A stretch of DNA of 64,000 bases from Pohlia nutans (lineage: Eukaryota; Streptophyta; Bryopsida; Bryales; Mniaceae). The notes below the pieces were generated by a model. The model searched no databases. It was not told where the DNA came from and was given only the letters and a program-made list of their open reading frames with translations. A program made the position numbers and the translations under genes. Shown piece after piece: positions 12,731 to 24,500 of the stretch. The stretch is taken from positions 42,206,372-42,270,371 of the forward strand of contig CM040089.1 in NCBI GenBank assembly GCA_022496805.1, given 5' to 3'. Position 1 is the first letter of the stretch, and each line of letters opens with the position of its first letter.

Positions 12731-13208
12731 GATCAAACCAACATTTTTTTAGGTGGCAAAGTAAAGCCAAGAAGAGAAACTGTTTTTAGAAAGAGCTAAA
12801 TTGGGACCCAAAACTCAATCCTTTATCTCCAAAGTATCCATCGGACATGTTGACATATTTTCATTCATTTGAGCAAATTTTTATTCAATTAGTACAACAA
12901 CTTCATCTAAAATCTAGATGAAAGTACTACACTGTTTGTTTCATTGGTGCCACCCATCTTTGAAGAATGAAAAATTGCAGAAAAATCCCTGGATCAAACC
13001 AACCTCTTTTTATCTTGCGAAATATAGCTAGAAAGCGAAATTACTTTGAAGGAAAAAGCTAAAGTTGGACCCAAAACTCATTCCTTTATAGTCAAAATTT
13101 CATCCACGTTGACATATTTTCATCCATTTGAGCAAATATTTCATTCTATTACGACAACCGCATCTAAAATCTAGATGAAAGTGCTACACTGGCTGTTTGC
13201 TTCACTGT
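12731..13208. repeat. Tandem duplication, unit about 255 bp
   Basis: Two diverged units share GATCAAACCAAC, GACCCAAAACTCA, GTTGACATATTTTCATCCATT-like text and CATCTAAAATCTAGATGAAAG. The first begins at 12,731 and the second at about 12,991. No coding sense. Confidence 0.75.
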
Positions 13209-15144
13209 ACTGATTTGAAACATGAAAAAATGCAGAGAAATCACGCGATGAATCTCAGGGAGGGGACATCGATCAACGTGTGGGAGTGGCCTGGCCAGCC
13301 AGCAAAAAGCAAACAGTGTGAGTGTCAAGTCAGTCACAGCAGATCACGCCATGCTTGGCTCATGATTCACTCGATCAGTTGTTGGAATTGCGTTTACAAT
13401 ATTGCTTTGGAGCATTTGAAGTTGAATGTACGCCTTCGTTGTTTTTGCCTTCGTCGATTTCTGCGTCTACATTGCTTTGGAGCATGCATTCGAAGATCTC
13501 TGTGTTAGTCTCTGCTTAAGTTTCTGACGTTCGCCAATTACGCATTGAAAACCCAACCTTGAATAATTCACTTGGGTCGGTGGAACAGTAAATTAAAGCT
13601 GAGTGACTTAATTCATTGCTCAGCAGCCAATTCACCGAAGAGTAACCATGAAGCTATCGTTTCTATGTGTTGCATGCGATTGGTTAACCCAAAAGCGTCC
13701 ACTGTGTATTTTCTGTAGTGTACGAAAATTAGACCCCCTGCTGCAAATCATCTGTTTGTGTGAAAATGGCTTCAGTTTGACACGATCGAACGCTCTTGAT
13801 CTTGTAGTGTAGAACAAGAGCTTTCAAATGATTTGTATTGCAACCAGAAAACCGAGGTGAAATGAGGAAATGCCACCGTTGCAAAGCTCAGTGATGCAGA
13901 TGGCCATATCGGGCGTTTTAGACGCTTACGAGAGCTTCTTGTGTCAAATTTCCTGCTGGTGAAGTCCTTTATAATTATCCAGAAGTGGCAGGTTTAATTA
14001 AGGTTATAGAATCGATCGCCATGTTGTTAATTAGTGAGATTGTGCGCATGCAATTGTGTTTTGATTGAATCAGTAGGTGTGCTTCTTTGCTAACTCGGTG
14101 CTACAGCAGGAGCCAAGCAATTGGAGATCGAATGTATCGCAGAGACAATTAATCGACTTCCAAGGAAATTGAGAAACAATCGACGTACAGGGTACATTAT
14201 AATCACTAAAACCCCTGAAAACTCAATCCCATTTGCTTAGCCATTACCTAAATTTCTTTCATGCTCAATGGCATCCTCATGTGCATGCGCCAGCTTCTAA
14301 CCCTAATGACGATCGTGGCAGCAGATGGGGTTCAATTTCACAAACGTTTCTGATTTTCTTATACGTCCATTCTGTTTTTGTCTCTAAATTGATTTTTGCT
14401 GCATTGACGAATTTTTGCGTCTACCTTGCTTTGCTTCCCATCCGTTTGGAGAATTTGAAAGTCGTACGCTCTCCTCTGTTTCATCTTGGAGCGACGGAAG
14501 CAATTGTTTGCGGATCTTACTTACTGGAAAAAACGGAATAATATTCAAGCGTTTTTTAATTTCTGCATGCTTGCTAATGGTGATGAAATGACTCGGCGTT
14601 TAGGTTTACAGAGAGTTACATACATTTTGTAGATCGTTGAATCATTGTGCGGAAATTGGAGAACGAGCCCAGCTTTCATTCATCGGCGGGTAGACTACTG
14701 GTTTCTTTCACTCAAGTTGCTCATACACAAATAGGTGAGTTTTCTGTGTGATCGTTCATTTTCCTTTTGCAGAGTACTACTGGGACGTAATTCCTTAATT
14801 TGTTTCGGCAAAGAGTGGAATGATGTTTTGTGTCGTCATCTCCTCACCAGTAGATTTTGCTTGTTTGTGGGTGTTCGCTTGGTTTGATTTTATGCGGTAC
14901 CACATTTTCAGATTATTTAGAGTGCATTCAGTCGCTCTAATGCATTATGTCGAAGCAAGTGTTGGTATGCTTTGAATATGCTTTAGTACGTTCTCGACGC
15001 ATTCATAACTGTAGTGATAAATTCTCTTTTGGTGCTTTTGGACCCATAAGTCTCCAATAGTGCAATCTTCTCTTCCTCGGATACTGAATGCACCTGCTCT
15101 TGCGTAATGCTTCGTTTCTTTCGATTCCTTTAGGGGTTAAAAGT
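13209..15144 (+). promoter_or_regulatory. Presumed promoter and 5' UTR region of the GMI1-like gene
   Basis: No protein-coding exon is recognised. Base composition is more balanced than in the flanks and CTTCGTCGATTTC-like text occurs in partial repeats (13,430-13,500 and 14,400-14,470). A sequence ending ACACAAATAG before GTGAGT (donor at about 14,733) could close a 5' UTR exon. This is inferred only from position and splice-like sequence. Confidence 0.3.
13684..13930. mobile_element. TTAA element, short form S2 (copy 1)
   Basis: It starts TTAA-CCCAAAAGCGTCCA and ends near GGGCGTTTTAGACGCTT. The interior (CTGCTGCAAATCATCTGTTT, CGAACGCTCTTGATCTTG-like) matches the copy at 16,039-16,278. The right TTAA is lost. 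Confidence 0.7.
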
Positions 15145-15372
15145 TTAACCCCTAAAGGACCAAGGATTCATGATTTTAAAATGACAGTTTCAATCAATCA
15201 CATATTATAAATTATAATTAAGATGGAAACTGATTTCGTATTACCGGAATTAGTGAAGAACATTGCATGTATTGGTCAATAAAAGCAAAGATTTGAATAA
15301 AAATAAGTCCACATAAGACCTACTCAATACTGCTAAAAAAACACGAGGCCCAATTTGGCTTTTTAGGGTTAA
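15145..15372 (+). mobile_element. TTAA element, short form S1 (upstream of exon 1)
   Basis: The left end is TTAA-CCCCTAAAGGACCAAG. The right end is shortened to TTTTTAGGGTTAA. The text just before it (CCTTTAGGGGTTAA, 15,127-15,140) is another S1-like end pointing the other way, so the site may hold two elements or a rearranged one. I orient S1 as + when the GGATTCAT side is on the left. Confidence 0.75.
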
Positions 15373-15565
15373 AAAACACTGAATTAGTAGCCCGCCCTTT
15401 TAGGATTTAAAAACGTACAAATTGTCACAGAAGTAGTAGCCGGAGAACGAGATGACAATTATTTCGTTTGAGAAAACTGAACTTCCCTTGTCTCATGTCA
15501 CTCCATGGCATTGCTAATCAGAAGGAGTTTGTTGGCATGTGCATGGTAGTAACTCTAATTCAGCG

Positions 15566-18500
15566 ATGGGAGAGCCAAGCAGTACTCCAGCTTCGTCAGG
15601 TTGTAGGCGCACATTTGAAGAAGCATTGGAGGAGAAGCATCATGGAGGAGATTCTACTCTATCATCGTCTTCATCATTCATACGGAGTCGCAGCGTTCGG
15701 CGCCGTGTGGATTTTGACCATTCAGCCACGGAGCTGTCCATAGTGTCGCGCATCCCACACACGTTTGACTTTGTGGTGTACCTGCCCAACCGGATGTCTG
15801 TGGAAGTGCAGGTGTCTGCGGAGGTTTGCAGGAACCTGACAGTACAGGGGTTCGTGAAATTGGTAAAAATGGAGTTGGGCCGAACAAAAATGAAGCAACC
15901 TCGCGGGATCGTTTGGGGCGATCATGTCGAGGTTCAAGACTTCCAAGGGACTCCTGTCAAAGATGGCGAATTCGCTTCCAGCTGTGAATCCAAAACTAGG
16001 AGGGTTCTTCTCCTCTATGTGAGTTAGAATTTTGCTTCTGAACCTAAGCGTTCACTGTGTATTTTCTGTAGTGTAGGAAAATTGGACCTCCTGCTGCAAA
16101 TCATCTGTTTGTGTGAAATGACTTCAGTTTGACACGATTGAACGCTCTTGATCTTGTAGTATAGAACAAGAGCTTTAAAATTATTTGTATTGCAATCAGA
16201 AAACCGAGGTAAAATGAGACAATGCCACCGTGTGATGCAGATGGTTATTTTGGGCGTTTTAGACGCTTGGGGGGTTAATCCTAAAAGGAAAATTTCTTTC
16301 TTACATCATTCTTTTTAGTAATATTTCTAACTCTTGTTTTGTGACAGGACAAGCACCCTGATACGGTACATGCTCATCCGGTGAGTCACTGAATTCTTAA
16401 ACCCTTGAGGACCAGGAAGCCCAATTGTGTCTCATGTCGTTTTGAGTAGGTCATATGAGGAATTTTTATTTGTTTTTTTTTACCAACACGTGCAACGTTC
16501 TTCTGGTTCTGAATTGTAATTTACAATGCGACCAATCGAATTGGTCAATTTTAAACTTTTTGGCTCTCGAATTTGCCAATTTTGGATCTAAGTTATGAAC
16601 CTTCACTACCAGGACAATTTTTCGCCTGAAAATCCTAAACTTTGAACCTCATTCTACATTCATTTTTGATATAGCATTCAGTTTTATGATGCCTCTAATA
16701 GTGTGTTGTGTCTTTAGGGCTTTTGGAATGTAACACCGGAACCGCACATGTTGGAGGTCTTGCCACAGGATTATACATTGTTTTCGGCATTAGCTGACGA
16801 ACTGGTATGGTAGTTCACTGTTAAAGAACATTCAGAATTTTTTTTTGGGAAGTTATGACCGTCTCGGAAGGACGGCCTAGTTCCGAGGTTTGACTTTTGA
16901 AGTGTGGTTTTGCCAACAGGACAATTCGCTGCAAGCCGTGTATCAACTGAAGCCTGGAAAACAGCGTCTCATTTGGTACATCTCTCTTTCGAGCGATATT
17001 TTGTGAATGAGAAATTTTTTCCCAGGAAATTCTTCTATTGAGGACACTGACAATTCCAATTTTATTTTTTCGCAGTGTGAATCTCGACCACAAGGACGGG
17101 AAGATTAGTATATATGACACAGGCAAAGGGATGGATGGCACCCCTGGCAACTGTATTGCAAAATGGTAACTAAGCGTTCAGATCTTTTGCGTCATCTGTC
17201 GAAAATAATGCTGGTTGAAATTGTAATTTTCTGCTCTGTTGAAATTGGAATTGTAATTATAACCAGATTGATCTGACTGTACAGGGGAACTTTAGGATCC
17301 TCGACGAACCGGCATGTAGTACCTGAGGCGATTGGTGGAGATCCTCCGTACCTGAAGGTGGGAATCTGCAATTCTATTGGATGGTTTTTTCTGTTTGAAA
17401 ATGAGTACGTGAGTTTAAGATCATCACAAAAGACCCCCGTTAGATTGAGAAAGTTCTTGGTGTCAAGTTATTAGGCATTAAATCCATATCTTCTTCAGGT
17501 TGAGTTCGTGTAACACAAACTTGATTGGTTTCATTGGCAACATGAGGTCAATATTAATTTAAATATTGATGTAACGTTAACTTAGCATCAATAAATTTGT
17601 GAATCTAGCAGGAGTATCTTCTGAGATATACATTTTCGAGGAACAACAAGCATCTTTTCAATTTTTGAAGCACCTAATCTGAAACTAGGTGTTTGCTAGT
17701 AACTGTTACTCAAATTAATCGGCCACGTATGAGCTCCACGAATGAGGGTTTGATGAGAAGTTGAACATGCGGGAGTGTGTTCAATAGGAATGAATTGAGA
17801 ATCATTCATTGGTGTTTGGGGATTTGATGTGCAGCCCAACTTTGGAATGTACGGATTTGGAGGAATTTCAGCGGGGTTTCACCTTGGCGGGTACGCATAA
17901 GATATTTTTTCAGTTGCCGATGCAGCTAATGTGGCCCGTCGCAAAAGTTTCTTGAATCGGACTTCCAAGGCTGAACATGCATTTGTGCGCTTGTGATTGA
18001 AGACTGAATAATGTGTTCAGTAATATAAAGTCTGTGGTTCTTTCTTATAAGACACCATGCCAGTTGTGATTCATGTAATTTCAACAGCACTTTCCCTGCT
18101 AGCTTTTCATTGTGATGATCCCAGCTATTGACTATGTCTCTAAGTGATAGTATTGTTGCACTGTCCAGAACCGGGAGCTTGTTGTACTTCCATCTTTTCT
18201 TTCATTCTCACAATCTAGTTACAATTAGGGTTTTTGAAGTGCACTTGTTCAAGGTTGTCTTTCAGACTGATCCATCTTTTCACATGAATCTGTTGTGCAG
18301 AAGCATAACAGTCTCGTCAAAAACGGAGATGTCGCAGAGGGTGGCTATTTTGCATCTGGGGAGGAAATCATTGGCAGAAAATGTGAAATCTGGAAGTGTG
18401 TGGAAGGTACTTGATTTCTTCTTTAGGAACTTACCAAGTTTGAACGCATCGTATTCTTGACTTCCTAGTCATAATATGTGACATGCCTAAGATTTCTCGT

Positions 18501-21500
18501 GCCAATGTATTTTGAAGACGGGAGGCGAGTTTCGTTCACCAACAGAACAGGAGCTTCAGTGGTCTCCGCATGGAAGCTTCACCAAGGTAAAATTCATCTT
18601 CTTCTTTTGCTCTTGAACCCTTGAAGGACCAAGGATTCATAGTTTTAAAATGACAAATTCAATTGTGAAAATATAGTTTCAGACAGGACAAGATTTTATA
18701 TCACTGGAATCAGTGAAGATCATTGTATGTGTTGATCAAAAGAAGAATAAATTTGAATAAAAGGAAGTCTACATAGGACCTATTCAAAAAAATGAGGCCC
18801 AATTTGGGTTTCTTGGTCCTTTAGGGGTTAAGCGGACTTGACCAATTATGCATGATTTTGGTATGTTACTGATACTGACTGTGTCAGGTAGAAATTTCGG
18901 ATTTGAATCGGAAAGTTTCAACCTGGCTTGTTGAGGAGGTGCAGCGTAAGCTGAAAGATTACTATTTCCCATATATACAGGTACAAGACCTATCACTAAT
19001 TTTGCCTCTGTTAAGACTATTCATCTGTCTCTTGCGATGAGGCCCTTCACAGTTTATGTGAGACTCATGAATGTGGGCACGTTTTGATGCAGAATGATGA
19101 AGGGAATGGTGAAACCATCACTACCAGGCCTGTTGAAATCCGGGTGAGAAACTCACTACCTATATCACCATTCTTTTATTCCTATTGCATTTGGGTTTCA
19201 ACTCTCAGACCGTGTCATGCTTCATATGCAGGTTAATGGTGAAGATCTGGCGGGGGTCGTGGGTGGTGAGGTAGCTCACTCAAATTATCATTCAGGTCGT
19301 GGAGAACCTTTTGTAATTCTCTTGGAGTTTACCAAACTCAAAGACATGGATGGATCAGGTACTTCTAATTTACTCTTTTGTTTGAACATGATATGAATCC
19401 TTGCTCCGGAAAAAGCTGTATATGTCCTAGAGTCAACGGTTACGCTCAGACATGACAAATAGTGTATTTTAAAAGTCTTGATGTAGTTTGTCAGCATTTT
19501 CTAATTTCACGTTCTTTCACATTTGTATGAAGATGTTGCTACTTCATTGCTCTATGCATCCCACAGGTAGACATTCGACGCAGATATTTATGATAGTTTT
19601 GGCAATGTTTAGAGCATGCAGGAGACACAGTTGATAGGGCAAATGCACGCATCACTTGTCATTACTTTCCTATTAGCCAGGTGCCTAAAATTCATTCCCA
19701 GAGGCCCACTATTTAGTTGCGTATTTGTATGCAGATTGATGAAATTTTTCTTTGAAGTCCGACTTGACCTTTTCAAATTTTATTTCGAGAGCTCGTCTTC
19801 TGTATCTGGTAGTAATTTGTGTAAGGCAATTGTCATGGTAAACAGGGAAGAGAAGCAATCGATGATATTATTGACCAGCTGAAGGATGAAGACTCGGATT
19901 TTATGGAAAACTTTGAAAGCTTCTCTCGCCGAGCCATACGTCGACTGGGTCGCTTGCTTCCAGATGCACGAGGAGTAAGTATTCATGTCTCATATATTCC
20001 TTGCAACAATAAAAGCGATCTCCCTAGTACCGTATCTGAGCACTGAAGGAATTTTTATACCGAATTAGATGGCTGTCTTAGATCGTTGTCAGCAATAAAC
20101 ATTCGTGAGTGACTAATCAGCACATGCAGGGAAGGCTCCCGTTCATGGAGCCAAGAAAAGTCTTTAGAATAAATGAAGTGAACAGGCACTGCTACAAACG
20201 TGTCAAGGCATTTATAGGTACTGAAATTCGACATAGTGAAATCGTCTTTATTTCAGTGTAGATTGGGTTTTTGTTCTCAAGAATTTTTGTCAATGTTATT
20301 TGGGTGCCTTGGAATGGGTTGATCACAGTAGTCAAAAGAGATCATCTGAAACTTTAAGCATAGAAAATTCGCGGCGACTCTTTGTTGAAACCTTTTGTTC
20401 AAAATTTAACGTAACTGGTGTTAGCAGATGTGGACGCGGGTTTTGTACCAACTCAATCCAAAGTAAGCTGTTGATTCTCCTCTCTGTGCCGTGTCAAACT
20501 CTTCATGTTGGTATTCATTCATAAAATTCGATATGTGATAGGTTTTTACATCATATCTTTGATACGTGTAAGTGGAGTTGAATCATTCTCATTTACCATG
20601 AATTTTTGATGAGCAGATGGACCTTATTCCAAAGCACCCGTTCACTGAGGCTCTTTTACATCTGGGTCTGGGTCTGCAAACTGTGGACACGGCAAGGATT
20701 ACATTGAAGAAAGTTGGTATGAATCTGTCACTAACTCTTCTCTTATGCTAAAATGTCCGCTCAGTGACATTCAGTTACCGGTAGTGCCTTTCACAAGCCG
20801 TTGTGTGAAGTGATGATCATATTTGATCTGAACCCCTAAAGGACCAAGAAGCCCAGATCGGGCCTCATGTTTTTTATAGAAATTTTGAATAGATCCTATA
20901 TAGACTTCCTTTTATTCAAATATAGTCGTCTTTTGATTAAGACATGCAATGTTCTTCACTGATTCCAGTGATATAAAACTTGGTCCTATCTAATTATTAT
21001 TTTTCACAATATGATCAATTGAATTTGCCACTTTAAAACTATGAATCCTTGGTCCTTTGAAGGTTGAAGGAAACGATGTTTTGTTGTAATCGGGGCTTAT
21101 TTTCGCTTGATTGTCTATTGATATATCAGGACCGGTGGCTACGTCGATCAAGCGATGGGTGACGGAGCCTGAACATCAAGGTTGGGTTACTATCAAGCCT
21201 GAGCATCTGCATGCTGAGTACACAACATGGATTAAGAAGCAGCATGAAAGCTTCGACGTAGGCGCTATCGTCAATGATAGTAGTCTGGTCGTTTTAACGC
21301 AGCCACAAAACAAAAAAGAGTTAGCTATTACGAAAGACGGTGAGATAGCAAGCACTTACACTCTGCTCATATACAGATAATTTATATAAATGCTCCAAAC
21401 AGAGTCTTGATTTACCAGGTCACGATGTTTGCTATTAATATATTTTCCGACCTTAATTGTTCTGATAGGATTGACTTGTTCATTGCAGTTTTTCGAGTGG

Positions 21501-24500
21501 TGTATGGTATTAAATGCAAAGGCATTGACTGGAAGGTCGGCAAGGAAGAGCCTCCCATACATTTGAAACTCCTGAAGGGCCTCCCCGGCCTGAACAACAA
21601 TGATAAATCCATGTTTGTGACTGTGGAGTGCTTCATATCCGAAGGCTTACCTGATGATCAAGGTAACGTTACAATTGTGGGATTGGCTGCATTTTAACAT
21701 AGATAATTTGTTCAATGATTCATTTTTCTAGCAAGCAGAACATCTTATTACTGGTTCTTTTAAAGATTAAGATCGAATAGTTTGCCCTGTTCTAATTTCC
21801 TGGACAGCTACATGTACTGCTCTGAATGTGTCACGTTCTGATGATTACAATAGATACAAAATCTGTGATTTAATAGAGCTGATTGGCTTGTTTTCACAGG
21901 TGATACAAGGATCATTTGCAGGTATAACTTACCACAAAGTCTCCTCATTCATGATTTGTGTTTGCGCTTTCAATTTTGGGTAACTTGGCTAGAAGAGCTT
22001 GTGTGCATAGCCCATGATTATTTTTAGTGGATGCTAGATTCCTTGGAAATGTAACGTGAGAACTAAACTGGGGTCACCAATAATTTCTTTTATAGTAAAC
22101 AAGCACAAGCAGCTAATGAATGAGAATTGTAGCCAAATGAAGGTGCTCCACTAGGAATGGCTTTCTTGCATGTGAGCTTGAAATTGTACTGTAATCGTGA
22201 ACTTTTTCTATATACTAATAAGTAAGCTTAAATTACTTCTTTAGATCCCAATAAATCTCGTACATATAACGTCACTAGATAATGTTGAAAGAATTTTTAA
22301 TGGTGACACTTCTGTAGGCCGATGGAGATTCCTGAGGAACGAGGAAGCAGAGGAGGACTGGATGAAGAAGACCAAACCCCTTATTTCACTTTGGGAGAAT
22401 CGCGAGCCTTCCCCATGGAAATACTCTTCACTGACAAGGTAAGCTTCGTTCATGTTGAGTTCGAATTTAGTCTGTTCCTTGTTTACCATGCAAAACATCG
22501 ATTAATCTTTATATTGAATTCTGTCTGGTAGGATAAATTAATAGCCACGGATTAACTCCGAAAGGACTGATCAAAGATTCAAGTTTAAAATGACCTACTA
22601 GACTGATAATATTGTGAAAAGTTGGACAAATGAAAGCCTCCACATGTCCGACTCAAAACTGCTTAAAAACACATGCAGCCCAATTTGGGCTGCTTGGTTC
22701 TTTAAGGGTTAATTACTTTGCAAATAGGAGGACTTGGAATTGCACAAATTATACAGACATAAACAGCAACAGAGAAGTCATGTTCTCTGAATAGAGTGCG
22801 GTATGTTACTTGTAAGGATGAACTTTCTTGTGCTCTCCGATTTTCACTCACATTTGGACGCAATGCAGCATGAGGAGGTTCCGGAAGCGGCATGGCTGAA
22901 ACGACTAGACTTAATTCAGAACAAGTTACCTGCGTTCATCGAGCTTCTAAACGAACGAGAGGTTATGGAACTAGCAGGTCATGAAGTAAGTAGCCCTATT
23001 ATAATATACTTTGAGAGCTTCGAATCCGGAATGTTTGCAGTGCGAGAGGTTATGGAACTAGCAGGTCATGAAGTAAGTAGCCCTATTATAATATACTTTG
23101 AGAGCTTCGAATCCGGAATGTTTGCAGTGCTGCATTTTATTTTCTTCCTGAGTGTTTTTTTGTTGCCTTTGTAACAAGTATTCCCACAAGAGATCTTGAA
23201 CAGAGGGTCCAAGCTTATTAACGTTTAACTCTTTCTTGCAAGTTCAAAATTCTATTTCATGTGAGATTTAATGATCTGGTGTGTCGTGAAGTCATACATA
23301 TATGGGAGCCCTCAAAATAATCATTCATCTGTGCAGAGCCTTTTGCAACACACAAATTTCACAGCAGGGGCAGTGCTGCCCGAGGAAATCATCGCAGTAG
23401 TGAGGCCAAGTTCATGCAAGCGTCATAGCTCAGGAAAACCTGGAGAGATATATTATCCTCGCTTGGAGCAGAAATATATTATTGCAGAGTGCATGGAAAT
23501 GACGCTAGTTGTGCGGGAAATGAAAGCGAAAGGCACGGTGGATTCAGCTGAAACTAGAGTCTATCAGGCCAAAACGACAGCGTGCACAAGAAACAATTGC
23601 AAAGGCTTGTACTGTTTTAGCACCACTAATACTATCCTTGAGAGCGTCACCAGGACAACTGGGACATACGAGTTCGAATTCACTCTGGTATGTATATTCA
23701 TGTCTGGCCGTGCTATTCTGTGAATCAAGTTCAAGAATGTCAAACTTAATTCAAACTAAGTGAGCTCCTTTATACAATAGGGGAATAATGAAAATTGCTG
23801 TCCTTGATGGAGGCACTAAAAGATGACATGCACAACCTTTGAAAGAAGTGCCTCATTTGTGTGATTAAAGTCATCATCTCCAAAAATGCCCCCAATAGAT
23901 TGACAGAGTTATTAATGGTAAGTTTAGTGTTTATCTAATAGGAGATTAGATTCATGCTTTTGTGATGATGTACCAACTCATGCTCCCTGGTTCTTGTGGG
24001 TGTGGAATTTTTTTAGGTGAGTACAAAGTATCCGGAGGTGGATAAATTTAAACTCTGCATCAATGTCACGCCATCTTCTACAATAGGACACTGGAACATC
24101 TGCTCCCATTCTGGGCTCTGCCGTGATCTTCACCCAAATCGGAGTCCAGAAGCGATGAAAGTAAGGTCAGTTGTTCGCGTTTCGAATCATCTCATACAGA
24201 TCTTGAAAGTCAGAGTTCTCGAGAAGTATAATATATAAGAAATTCTCGAACGTTATCAATCTGACTTTCATACTAAGTGTGATTCTGTAAACGAATCGCA
24301 TGCAGGCTTGGGGGAGTGCTTCCTGGTCCTTTGTATCTCACACGGGTTGATGAATTCAGCAATCCAATGGAGTTTTCAGAAATCCCAGCTAATATCAAAG
24401 GAGACATCTTTTCTATACAAGGGCAGCGACTCTTGCTCGTCGTTGCTCTTGACGAAGACCTGATCAAGATAGCAGATGATGACCAACTCAGTGTTCAAAT

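Noticed and set aside
18128..18460. 110-codon ORF overlapping exon 8
   Set aside because: Different frame from the conserved exon; no recognisable motif.
22803..23174. 123-codon ORF with a repeated peptide block, as a separate small protein
   Set aside because: It is exon 22 of the GMI1-like gene plus flanking intron and the 87 bp duplication.
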